Shown here piece after piece: positions 36,147-44,298 of a stretch of 64,000 nt of DNA. Location: the NCBI RefSeq assembly GCF_025947345.1, contig NZ_CP110011.1:4712001-4776000 (forward strand), read 5' to 3'. Numbering within the stretch: position 1 is the first letter of the stretch; each line of letters starts with the position of its first letter. The stretch is from Flavobacterium sp. N502536. Its GTDB lineage: Bacteria > Bacteroidota > Bacteroidia > Flavobacteriales > Flavobacteriaceae. Below the pieces are notes generated by a model that was not told the DNA's origin, did no database searches, and saw nothing but the letters and a program-made list of their open reading frames with translations. A program made the translations under genes and the position numbers.

Positions 36147-36892
36147 TTATCTAATTCCTTTTCTAAGTAAAGCTAAAGCAGGATCTGTACTTATTTTTAT
36201 CTGGTTGATTACAAGCTGAGCTATTGCTGTAGCTCCTTTTAATGACAAATGGGTATCATCACTTTTATCTTTGTCGTAATAGGCATTTTCACCGGCTTTA
36301 AAATGCAAATGCAGCTGTTTCGATTGTTCGGGTCCATAAGTTTGTTCCAGTATTTCTGTATAGTATTCCAGGTCAATAAAAGGAACTTTATACTCCTGGG
36401 CTACCCATCTGGTTTCTAAAGGATAATCGCCGTGTGTAGGTACTAAAACACCTTTCTCATTAAAATTGCGTCTCACTATAGAGGTCAATAATACAGGGAT
36501 TGCTCCTTTTTCCCGACTTTCTTTTACAAACTTAATCAAGTTGTAGCGGTAGCTTGTATGAGGATTTGTATAACGGTTGAATCTTCTATTTTTTCATCAT
36601 TATGTCCAAACTCAATAAAAACGTAGTCTCCTTTTTTAAGCTTTTTATAAATAGAATCCCATCGCTTTTCGTTGATAAAACTTTTTGTACTTCGTCCGTT
36701 TACAGCTTTATTCTCCACTTTTACATCTTTGTTAAAAAAAGGCTGTAACACCTGTGCCCATCCATGTTCCGGATTACGTTCAGGGTCTTTTTTATTGGCC
36801 ATTGTAGAATCTCCAATCGTATAAAGTGTTGTTTTCTGAGCGAAACAAGCCGTCGAAAGCAAACACATAAGTAACAGATAGTATTTCATCAT
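36147..36892 (-). pseudogene. Rhamnogalacturonan acetylesterase (SGNH, CE12-like) with a one-base frameshift
   Basis: Two frames together make one SGNH esterase. The first (from 36892, signal peptide LLLMCLLSTACFAQ) has the catalytic block YTIGDSTMANK, NGRST and EFGHNDEK, then leaves frame in IEDSTVIQ and stops at 36536. A different frame continues as RYTNPHTSYRYNLIKFVK and runs to 36147 through DDTHLSLKGA (the D-x-x-H catalytic pair). Inserting one A in the CAACC stretch at about 36575-36580 restores D-S-N-R-Y and the full protein of about 248 residues. It should deacetylate pectin if intact. Either a true single-base deletion or a sequencing error in a short homopolymer. Confidence 0.85.
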
Positions 36893-36954
36893 TTGATTTA
36901 TAATTAATGCGTTGGGGTAAATATTCAACACCTAGAAACATATTTTCGTACTAC

Positions 36955-37002
36955 AAAAAAACTCAGCACCTTAGTACCTCAGCATCTTAGACCCTCAAAA
37001 AA
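36955..37002. repeat. CTCAGCACCTTAG repeat downstream of GH28
   Basis: A tandem-like stretch of CTCAGCACCTTAGTACCTCA type units ending in a poly-A tract. The inverted relative GAGGTTCTGAGGTGCTAAGG lies at 38364-38386, on the other side of the GH28 gene. These are flavobacterial intergenic repeats. Confidence 0.6.
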
Positions 37003-37006
37003 AAAT

Positions 37007-38356
37007 CTACTTCGCTGCTGTTGGCACCGTTGCTTTTTCTCCGATAACCACTTCATTGAGCAGCACATTTTCGGCATTCTCACTCGAAATGGCATTTTTT
37101 GCCCATTTGATATTAATATGGTTTAAAGAGATGTTACGAACTTTTTTATCCGGAAACCCCTGAATTACGATTCCCGATTCCGTGGCTTTATTACACGTAA
37201 TATTTGAGAAAAAAATATTGAACAGGTCAGACTGAAAACCACTTCCTTCCCCATGATAATTGGCGGTGATGTACAAACAATCTTCTACTTCATCCAGTGT
37301 TAGATTGCGGACAAATACATTTCTGATGAAACCACCGCGGTCAGCATTAGTCTTCAAATAAATACCTCTTTTTAAATAGCCTGCTGTTTTACAGTTCTCT
37401 ACAAATACATTTTGAACTCCAGCCGACATTTCACTGCCAATTACAACGCCGTGAAGTCCTTTGAAATTACAGTTTCTGATCACAATATTTTCACTTGGTG
37501 TAGCCGAATTAGCTCTTCCCTCATGATCTCTTCCGGCTTTGATCGCCACATTATCGTCACCATTGTCAAAGGTTACATTTTCAATTAAAACATCTTTTGC
37601 ATACTCGGGATCAATTCCGTCGTTATTATAATTCAGTGATTTATAACGAAGCCCGCGTACCGTAATGCTTTGTGATTTCAATAAATGCAGACACCAAAAA
37701 GGAGAATTTTCAATTCGAATATTCTCGACTAAAATGTTCCTGCAATTAAAAAACTGAATCATTTGCGGACGTAAAAAATAGCCTTCTCCAAATTTCCTGT
37801 CTTTCAAAGCTACGTTATTATGATTCATGTCACGGCTTCTGTTTTTTCCCGGGCCTTCCTTCGCTTTAAAACTTTTCCAGTTTTTTGCTCCTTCTCCGTC
37901 CAGCGTTCCCTCACCAGTTATGGCAATATTCGAGCAGTCATAAGCATAAATCAACGGACTGTAATTGTAGAGCATGGTCCCTTCCCAACTCGTTAAAATC
38001 ATTGGTAAATAATCTTCCGGGCGATCACTGAACTTAATTTTTGCTCCTTTTTCCAGTTTAAGATTGACATTACTCACAAAATGAATCGGGCCGTTTATTT
38101 TATAGATTCCTTTGGGAACAACAATCGTCCCGCCATTGTTCTTTTTACACAGCGCCATTGCTTTGTCAAAAAAGGTTTTGTTATTGCTAATGGAATCTCC
38201 CTTTGCACCCAATTTCACAACATTAATTTGATACGAAGGAAATACAGGAAGCTGAATTCGATTCACAATTGAATCTACTTTTGCTGACGGAAATTCGGTA
38301 TGCTGCGCTACAGAAATCCAGGTGATGAAGAGGAAAATAACGTATTTAAAGTTCAT
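37007..38356 (-). CDS. GH28 polygalacturonase-like enzyme
   Basis: 449 residues with a signal peptide (YVIFLFITWISVAQ). A right-handed beta-helix with all GH28 motifs: NNDGIDP near residue 240, DNGDDNVAIKAG, GLHGVVIGSEMSAG and RGIYLKTN. These give the three catalytic aspartates and the substrate-binding R/K. It hydrolyses alpha-1,4-galacturonic-acid or mixed rhamnogalacturonan linkages; exo or endo mode is not visible. Its neighbours are the acetylesterase (upstream in the list, downstream in transcription) and the PL10-CE8 fusion, so it belongs to the pectin operon. Confidence 0.9.
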   Translation of the reverse strand: MNFKYVIFLFITWISVAQHTEFPSAKVDSIVNRIQLPVFPSYQINVVKLGAKGDSISNNKTFFDKAMALCKKNNGGTIVVPKGIYKINGPIHFVSNVNLKLEKGAKIKFSDRPEDYLPMILTSWEGTMLYNYSPLIYAYDCSNIAITGEGTLDGEGAKNWKSFKAKEGPGKNRSRDMNHNNVALKDRKFGEGYFLRPQMIQFFNCRNILVENIRIENSPFWCLHLLKSQSITVRGLRYKSLNYNNDGIDPEYAKDVLIENVTFDNGDDNVAIKAGRDHEGRANSATPSENIVIRNCNFKGLHGVVIGSEMSAGVQNVFVENCKTAGYLKRGIYLKTNADRGGFIRNVFVRNLTLDEVEDCLYITANYHGEGSGFQSDLFNIFFSNITCNKATESGIVIQGFPDKKVRNISLNHINIKWAKNAISSENAENVLLNEVVIGEKATVPTAAK

Positions 38357-38399
38357 GATTTTTTGAGGTTCTGAGGTGCTAAGGTTCTAAGTTTTTTTT
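38357..38399. repeat. Short GAGGTGCTAAGG repeat
   Basis: GAGGTTCTGAGGTGCTAAGG between the GH28 and PL10-CE8 genes, ending in a T run. It is the inverted relative of the repeat at 36955-37002. Confidence 0.55.
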
Positions 38400-40427
38400 C
38401 TATTGCTTTACAGTTGGCAGGCCTGAATACCAGTTGACAATTGAATCTTTCAGAATGTTGTCTATCGTATATTTTTCTGCCTCTTTTTTCTCAAGCTGAT
38501 GCGACCACGAAACTCTTTTTGCAGACGAAGCTCCCTCGCCTTTGCAATTGTATTCGGCATAAAAAGCTGTTTTTTCCGCTTCGGGTTTCGACCAGTTTTC
38601 CCATCCTTCCGGTCTGATATGTTTTGCCATATCGCAATCGATATACACCGTTTTGGCATAAATACGCCAGGGTCTGCCGAGATAAACTGCCGTTGCTGAT
38701 GACGCTGCTGTAAGTCTGCAATTTTTAAAAACAAATCCAAAAGCAGTTCCTTCGGGCGTTGAAGCAGCAGTAATATAGGAGTTTTTAATACTGTGGATTT
38801 CGCAATTTTCAAATAAGGCAGTTGCGCTTCCAAAAATAAAATCAGTGGTTCCTTCAATGTAACAATCTTTGATATACTGTTTGGCTTCTTTCCCTGACAG
38901 GTATAAGGTATCCTGATTTCCCAGAATATTACAGTTTAAAATCTGTACCCGATTGGCTACAACAGACAGTGCAATCGCCTGACCATTGTCGCCCGAAGCA
39001 TTTTTGATCGTTAAATTTGATGCCGAAAAATCATCCCCTTCCACCAAGACCGTGTAGGTATAAAAAGTACTGTTTCTCCCCGTATTAATTTTGGAAAAAT
39101 TATCATCAAAAACGATCACTGTGTTCTCTTTACTTTCACCAATTAGTGCCAGCTGTGTATTCCATTCCGGGATTCTGATTTTTTCATTGTACGTTCCGTT
39201 TTTCACAAAAACAGTGATTTTCTCATAGGGAAATGACGGGGCAGCATTTATAGCGTCCTGGATTTTTGTGAAATCACCTGAACCGTCTTGAGCGACCGTA
39301 ATGAAGTTATTCTTTTTTTTTTCCAACGGTTCTTTAGCTGAAACTTTCAGTCCGTTTTTTGCCGCCCAGGCCGGATATTTTTTAAGTACTTCTTTGGGTG
39401 CATCAGAATACCAGGAATAACCGTTTCGTCTTTCAGCACCAATCTCTTCTAAAGATTTTTTCCTGATTCCGTCACGATCGCAGAAAAAGGGTACGTTGGT
39501 CGAAAGATCCATAAATCTTGCCCAAATTGGAGCCGCATTTTGTGCTACGATCATTTTTTTGTCAATGATTTTTCCATCCTCATTTAAAATACGTTTTTCT
39601 TCAAGATTGGTGATTTTTGTTTTTTCAAACCAGGCCTGCGCGCTTTGCACAGCCGTTATAATTTGCGGTGAAGGCTTTTCTACTGCCATTAAAAGCAATA
39701 CAATCTTTGCCGATTCAGAACCACTTAACGACGCCAATTCGAATGCTCTTGCATTTGCTGGCGCAAGAGTAACTTCATCGTGCTGTGCACACCAGGCAGT
39801 TAAAACACCATTTTGCCTGTACTGTGTTTTTAAAATACAGTCGATTCCTTTTTCGAAAGCTGCTTTCGCTTTTTCAACAATTGCTTTAGCCGGTTTTATA
39901 CTAAAATAATTCGTTTCCTCACTCACTTGTTTTATGGTGTTCAGGATGTTTACCATAGAGTCGTCATTGTAGGTGATGTGCGTGTAATAGCCTTTTTTTA
40001 AAGGATAAAACTGAGGCCATCCTCCATTTTTGTATTGCGCATCCAGCAGGTACTGCAATCCCTTTAAAAAAGATTCCTGGTAGCGATCGTCTTTTACCTG
40101 CGCGTACATTTTCGACATGAAAAGCATTTCCTGACAAGTCGCTCCGTTGTCTGTCGTTGTTTCTGCAGTTGTTTTTTTAAGTGCAAGCAACTCCTTTTTC
40201 TGCTCCGGCGTTAACTCTTTCTGCATCTGAATGTTCTTAGGCCAGCCGCCTATATCCCTTTGATACAGTAAAACATTCTCTGCTATTTTTTTTGCTTCAT
40301 CGGTACCAAACCAGGCTGCATCGCTTTTCCGAATAATATCCGGCCAGTTTTTATAGCTGTTCTGTGCCTGAATACCAAAGCTCAGAACCATACCAAAAAA
40401 CAATAGGATATTTTTTAACTTAATCAT
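38400..40427 (-). CDS. Fusion of PL10 pectate lyase and CE8 pectin methylesterase
   Basis: 675 residues with a signal peptide ending FGIQAQ. Residues about 22-355 are a PL10 pectate lyase (RDIGGWPKNIQMQ; NGATCQEMLFMSK; GWPQFYPLKKGYYTHITYND). A linker with KKK follows, and residues about 374-670 are a CE8 methylesterase (ITVAQDGSGDFTKIQDAI; GDNGQAIALSV; NQDTLY; TTDFIFGSATALFE near residue 527; LGRPWR). The CE8 aspartates and arginine are all present. Acting together, the esterase would expose galacturonate for the lyase on the same protein. Located in the pectin operon between GH28 and the GH105 pair. Confidence 0.9.
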   Translation of the reverse strand: MIKLKNILLFFGMVLSFGIQAQNSYKNWPDIIRKSDAAWFGTDEAKKIAENVLLYQRDIGGWPKNIQMQKELTPEQKKELLALKKTTAETTTDNGATCQEMLFMSKMYAQVKDDRYQESFLKGLQYLLDAQYKNGGWPQFYPLKKGYYTHITYNDDSMVNILNTIKQVSEETNYFSIKPAKAIVEKAKAAFEKGIDCILKTQYRQNGVLTAWCAQHDEVTLAPANARAFELASLSGSESAKIVLLLMAVEKPSPQIITAVQSAQAWFEKTKITNLEEKRILNEDGKIIDKKMIVAQNAAPIWARFMDLSTNVPFFCDRDGIRKKSLEEIGAERRNGYSWYSDAPKEVLKKYPAWAAKNGLKVSAKEPLEKKKNNFITVAQDGSGDFTKIQDAINAAPSFPYEKITVFVKNGTYNEKIRIPEWNTQLALIGESKENTVIVFDDNFSKINTGRNSTFYTYTVLVEGDDFSASNLTIKNASGDNGQAIALSVVANRVQILNCNILGNQDTLYLSGKEAKQYIKDCYIEGTTDFIFGSATALFENCEIHSIKNSYITAASTPEGTAFGFVFKNCRLTAASSATAVYLGRPWRIYAKTVYIDCDMAKHIRPEGWENWSKPEAEKTAFYAEYNCKGEGASSAKRVSWSHQLEKKEAEKYTIDNILKDSIVNWYSGLPTVKQ

Positions 40428-40459
40428 TTTAAAATTTTATTTGTTACTATCATCCCATT

Positions 40460-40490
40460 AAACCCGACAGGTTTTAGAAACCTGTCGGGT
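40460..40490. terminator. CCCGACAGGTTT-type hairpin inside the pectin operon
   Basis: AACCCGACAGGTTTT pairs with AAACCTGTCGGGT. It is nearly identical to the hairpin at 7248-7280. It lies between GH105 and PL10-CE8 with no strong T run on the minus strand, so it could partly stop or trim the transcript rather than end it. Confidence 0.55.
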
Positions 40491-40499
40491 GGTTTTATA

Positions 40500-41720
40500 T
40501 TATCTGTTTAATTCGACAGCTGCCAGAATAAACGGTCCGGTCGCTTTAGGATCGTTGTCTTTTTTCTTTTCGTTCACATAGTAGTTGTACGAACCATCAC
40601 GATATGGATTACCACCTAAACCTGCCACCTGACAGGCTTGTGTAAGTGTAATTCCACCATCAGCATCTACCTTTATCAATTGTTTGGTCAAACCGTCAAA
40701 AGCTTTATTGGCCAGACTTTTGTATTTTGCAGGCAGGTATCCTTTATTGGCTCCTTTTGCAAAAGCATAAGCAAACATGGAAGATCCGGAAGCTTCAAGA
40801 TAGTTTCCTTCTGCACCGCCTTTGTCTGTAACCTGATACCATAAACCGGATTTGTCCTGATATTTAGCCAAAGCTGCCGAAACACTATTGAAGTATTTTA
40901 CCAGTTCTTTTTGTTTTGGATGATTTTTAGGGAAATAATCAAGCGCATCAACCAATGCCATCGCGTACCAGCCTAAAGCTCTGGACCAAAAGTTTGGAGA
41001 AGTTCCGTTTTCTTTATTCGCCCATGGCATTGCTTTGCTTTCATCCCAACCGTGGTACAACAATCCCGTTTTAGGATCTGTGGCATGCAATTGAATTAAC
41101 TCAAATTGTTTCGCAACATCATCAAGATTTTTTCCTCCTTCAAAAGTAACGGTGTATTGCGCATAAAATGGTTCTCCCATATACAAACCGTCCAGCCACA
41201 TTTGGTTGGGATAGATTTGTTTGTGCCAAAATCCGCCACTTGCTGTTCTGGGCTGTTCTGCCAATTGTTTGCGTAATAATTGAAGTGCTTTTAAATATTT
41301 TTCTTCCTTAGTAGCAGCATAAGTTTGAAACAGCAAACGTCCCGGCACAATTAAGTCAATATTGTACTTGTCTAACTCATAGGTTTTAATGGTTCCATCG
41401 TTCTGAACCAAAGTATCCACATAACTTTTTACATAAGCCGCGTACCTTGGATCCGGATTCTTTTTGTACAATTCTGCAATAGCATGTAAAACCAATCCAT
41501 GAACATAATCCCATTTTGGTGTTTTCGAATCATCAATTTTATAACTTTCAGGATGGCGTTTCATTAAAGTCAAAGTCATTTTATCGGACCATTTTAAATC
41601 TTTACCAATGACAATTTCTTTTTTTGACGTTTCCTGAGAAGTCACTTTACAGCTTGTAAAGGCCATCAGACAAACTAAAGCCACTGCTGTAAAACAACCT
41701 TTCGTTCTATTATTTTTCAT
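40500..41720 (-). CDS. GH105 unsaturated rhamnogalacturonyl hydrolase, copy 1
   Basis: 406 residues, a lipoprotein by its lipobox (LMAFTSCKVTS). The (alpha/alpha)6 barrel family GH105 removes the unsaturated galacturonate left by pectin and rhamnogalacturonan lyases. The stretch GFWHKQIYPNQMWLDGLYMGEPFYAQYTV carries the key aspartate (in MWLDGLYM), and SPNFWSRALGWYAMALVDAL is the second family signature. It is a close paralogue of the next gene, and the two are 24 bases apart, so a tandem duplication is likely. The product is 5-keto-4-deoxyuronate, a substrate for KduI. Confidence 0.9.
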   Translation of the reverse strand: MKNNRTKGCFTAVALVCLMAFTSCKVTSQETSKKEIVIGKDLKWSDKMTLTLMKRHPESYKIDDSKTPKWDYVHGLVLHAIAELYKKNPDPRYAAYVKSYVDTLVQNDGTIKTYELDKYNIDLIVPGRLLFQTYAATKEEKYLKALQLLRKQLAEQPRTASGGFWHKQIYPNQMWLDGLYMGEPFYAQYTVTFEGGKNLDDVAKQFELIQLHATDPKTGLLYHGWDESKAMPWANKENGTSPNFWSRALGWYAMALVDALDYFPKNHPKQKELVKYFNSVSAALAKYQDKSGLWYQVTDKGGAEGNYLEASGSSMFAYAFAKGANKGYLPAKYKSLANKAFDGLTKQLIKVDADGGITLTQACQVAGLGGNPYRDGSYNYYVNEKKKDNDPKATGPFILAAVELNR

Positions 41721-41744
41721 TTTTAAACTATATTTTAGATTCTA

Positions 41745-42947
41745 CTATTTCTCCAATTCTAATGCACTGAGCAAAAAGGCTGCAAGTGCTGGTGAGCTAT
41801 TATCCTTTGTTTTGCTTTTGATGTAATACTCATTTGTTCCGTCCCGAAATGGTTTTCCTCCTAAACCAACATTCGAAGATACCTTTGAAATAATGATTTG
41901 TCCCTGACTGTCTTTGCTTACAAATTCTTTCAGATAGGCCTCGAATGATTCTTCTGCCGTCTTTTTATATATCGGTTTCAGGTATCCTTTATTCGCTCCT
42001 TTCGCTAAAGCATAAATAATCATAGCCGAGGCCGAAGATTCTAAAAAATTCCCATTCATTTCAGGCTTATCTACAACCTGATACCACAAACCTGACGCAC
42101 TTTTATGCTGCCCGACACTTTTTGCAATTTGATTCAGATCTTCTGTCAGCGCTTTATATTTTGGATGTGTTTTTGGATAATACTCCAAGGTTTCAACCAA
42201 AGCCATCATATACCAGCCAATGCCACGTCCCCAAATGGTTGGTGAAGTTCCTGTTTGTGGGTTTGCCCAAGCAATTTCTTTGCTTTCATCCCAAGCCTGA
42301 TAAACCAATCCTGTTTTTTGATCCACTAAATGTGTCTGTACCAATTCAAATTGCTTTGCAATATCGTTTAAAGCTTTACCATTTTCAAATCTAACCGTAT
42401 ACTGGGTGTAAAAAGGTTCGGCCATGTACAAACCGTCAATCCACATTTGATTGGGATAAATTTGTTTGTGCCAGAATCCGCCACTGGCTGTTCTGGGCTG
42501 GCTTTCAAGCTGTTTTCTTAATTCCTGCAATACTTTCAAATAACGTTTGTCTTTTGTTTCGTCGTACAGCTTAAACAGTAATTTTCCGGGATTGGCACAA
42601 TCGATATTGTACTCATCCCACTCATATTTACTATTATTTCCATCGGCATCAATCAGTTCGTCTGCATATTCTTTGATGTAATTAAAGTATTTTTTATCGT
42701 TTGTTTTTTGATATAATTTTTCAAAAGCCGATAATACCAATCCCATTTTATAATCCCATTTGGGCTTTTCGGTGCCATCGATCTGCCAGGCTTTCGGGTA
42801 TTTATCTAAAATAGTAAGTGCTGTTCTTTCCGACCATTTTAGATTATTGGGCAAGGCGCTATTTTCATGTGTCTGTGCTATTGTTTTAATACTGATTATC
42901 AGCAACAAAACAATAAAGTTATTCTTTATAAAAGTCGGTTTAAGCAT
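41745..42947 (-). CDS. GH105 unsaturated rhamnogalacturonyl hydrolase, copy 2
   Basis: 400 residues from the ATG at 42947; a GTG at 42983 would add residues encoded by an upstream repeat and no signal. A signal peptide ends IKTIAQ, without a lipobox, so this copy is probably periplasmic while copy 1 is a lipoprotein. GFWHKQIYPNQMWIDGLYMAEPFYTQYTV and PTIWGRGIGWYMMALVETL match copy 1 almost residue for residue. The pair may differ in substrate, for example homogalacturonan against rhamnogalacturonan fragments. It starts the second half of the pectin operon, after a 374-base repeat region. Confidence 0.9.
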   Translation of the reverse strand: MLKPTFIKNNFIVLLLIISIKTIAQTHENSALPNNLKWSERTALTILDKYPKAWQIDGTEKPKWDYKMGLVLSAFEKLYQKTNDKKYFNYIKEYADELIDADGNNSKYEWDEYNIDCANPGKLLFKLYDETKDKRYLKVLQELRKQLESQPRTASGGFWHKQIYPNQMWIDGLYMAEPFYTQYTVRFENGKALNDIAKQFELVQTHLVDQKTGLVYQAWDESKEIAWANPQTGTSPTIWGRGIGWYMMALVETLEYYPKTHPKYKALTEDLNQIAKSVGQHKSASGLWYQVVDKPEMNGNFLESSASAMIIYALAKGANKGYLKPIYKKTAEESFEAYLKEFVSKDSQGQIIISKVSSNVGLGGKPFRDGTNEYYIKSKTKDNSSPALAAFLLSALELEK

Positions 42948-43321
42948 AAAATTATATTCTTGCAGTTGATGTTTTTTTGCCACAGATTACAACGATTAAA
43001 ATGGATTAAGCTAACTTGTGTTTTAAATTGCGAATATTTTTCTCTCGCAGATTATGCAGATCATGCAGATTTTTTAATCTCTAATCCTTTAATCTGTGGC
43101 TTATTTTTTAACACATAGAAACATAGTTTATAAGGGCTAAAAAAGGTGTTTTACTTTTATCTCAAAACACATTAGCTATGTATGTGGATGCTACTGTGTT
43201 TAATTTTTTCTCTCGCAGATCTTGCAGATTATGCAGATTTTTTAATCTCTAATCCTTTAATCTGTGGCCTATTTTTTAACTACATTTTACATTCCACATT
43301 TCACATATCACATCTTATATT
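42948..43321. repeat. Repeat cluster between GH105 and DUF4861 genes
   Basis: 374 bases with no gene. A stretch of about 70 bases occurs twice with little change (about 43039-43112 and 43206-43280), starting TTTTCTCTCGCAGAT, with ATGCAGATTTTTTAATCTCT inside and ending AATCTGTGGC. Between them lies an inverted copy of the repeat found at 22486-22532 (TAACACATAGAAACATAGTT). The stretch 42975-43000 has GCCACAGATTACAACGATT. All are flavobacterial intergenic repeats, which may act as transcript-level structures. Confidence 0.7.
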
Positions 43322-44287
43322 CTACATCTTCCCCTTTCTATTCAGCACCTCTAGCTTTTCATCTAAATATTTTACAAATTCTTCTTTCGATTTAACTCCG
43401 TTTTGTTCTTGTTCCCAGGCGCCTAAAAGGTAAAAAGAAGTCGCTTTTGTTGTTGGTTTGAATACCAAAAGATAATCTAAATCTGTATCCGGGGCACTCT
43501 CAATTGTGTTAATTTCATAAAAAATAGCCATTCCTAACTTATCCGGAACTAACGACTGCTGCCCGTATGTTGCCAAATAAGCCCATTTTTTATTTTTGCT
43601 TTCTTTTTTAAGAAGTTCTGTGTTTTTCTGCTTTACAATTCCGGTGCAAATTCCCTTAATTTCTTTGGATGCCTGAATGGTATGTTTTGTATACAGTTCG
43701 TTTGGTTTGATGGTCAAAACAGATGTGAAATCGATTTTATCAGAGGCGGTTTTCCAACCATAGTATTGCACTTTTACACCCGATTCATTGGTTTTGTTTA
43801 CTACTGTTGCAATGGTAGAATCCACTTCATGGAAATGTAATTTTTCATTGTTTAAATAGCGGTCTATTGAACCAATTCCGATTCCCTTTCCGGCTTTCAG
43901 AATATCAGCACCCCAATCGCTCATCTCGTGATACGAATCAAAGTTATCCTGTCCCACTTTTGGCAGAATAATTTCTGCTGTTTTTTTTCCAAAAATGTCA
44001 ATCGCATTTCTCCAATCTAAATACAAACGATATCCAATGCGGTTATTTTCCCAACCCGGTCCTTCGTAACGAATATCAAATGAGTGATCGGTATGTTCCG
44101 GTGACAATTTGAGTCTGTCAACATTTTTAAATGCTGTTCCGCCAATGTATTTACGACCTTCCCACTTTCCGTCTGTTTTAGCAGATATTTCGGCATAGGT
44201 TTTAGCGGTTTTTAGATCCTGTTTCTGCGCATTAACTGCTGTAATACCAACTAAAAGTAAGGTCGCTAAGGTGATTTTCGTTTTCAT
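43322..44287 (-). CDS. Second DUF4861 family secreted protein
   Basis: 321 residues with a signal peptide (ITLATLLLVGITAVNAQ). The core matches DUF4861 in the pectin context: RYEGPGWENNRIGYRLYLDWRN, then YHEMSDWGADILKAGKGIGIG (residues about 128-148), the counterpart of the YHKDTGEG stretch in the protein at 6049. This copy lacks an N-terminal region seen in the larger protein. It is linked 11 bases after the esterase gene at 44299, inside the pectin operon. Function unsettled; a role on unsaturated uronyl oligosaccharides is an inference. Confidence 0.75.
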   Translation of the reverse strand: MKTKITLATLLLVGITAVNAQKQDLKTAKTYAEISAKTDGKWEGRKYIGGTAFKNVDRLKLSPEHTDHSFDIRYEGPGWENNRIGYRLYLDWRNAIDIFGKKTAEIILPKVGQDNFDSYHEMSDWGADILKAGKGIGIGSIDRYLNNEKLHFHEVDSTIATVVNKTNESGVKVQYYGWKTASDKIDFTSVLTIKPNELYTKHTIQASKEIKGICTGIVKQKNTELLKKESKNKKWAYLATYGQQSLVPDKLGMAIFYEINTIESAPDTDLDYLLVFKPTTKATSFYLLGAWEQEQNGVKSKEEFVKYLDEKLEVLNRKGKM

Positions 44288-44298
44288 TTTTATTGTAA

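Noticed and set aside
36147..36931. Two independent short SGNH genes
   Set aside because: The halves hold complementary parts of one catalytic set and rejoin with a single base, so they are one frameshifted gene.
41745..42983. GTG start of the second GH105 at 42983
   Set aside because: The added residues come from an upstream GCCACAGATTA-type repeat and precede the real signal peptide.
43039..43280. Small open frames in the repeat region
   Set aside because: They read through CTCGCAGAT repeats that also occur elsewhere in the window, and have no start-site or family support.
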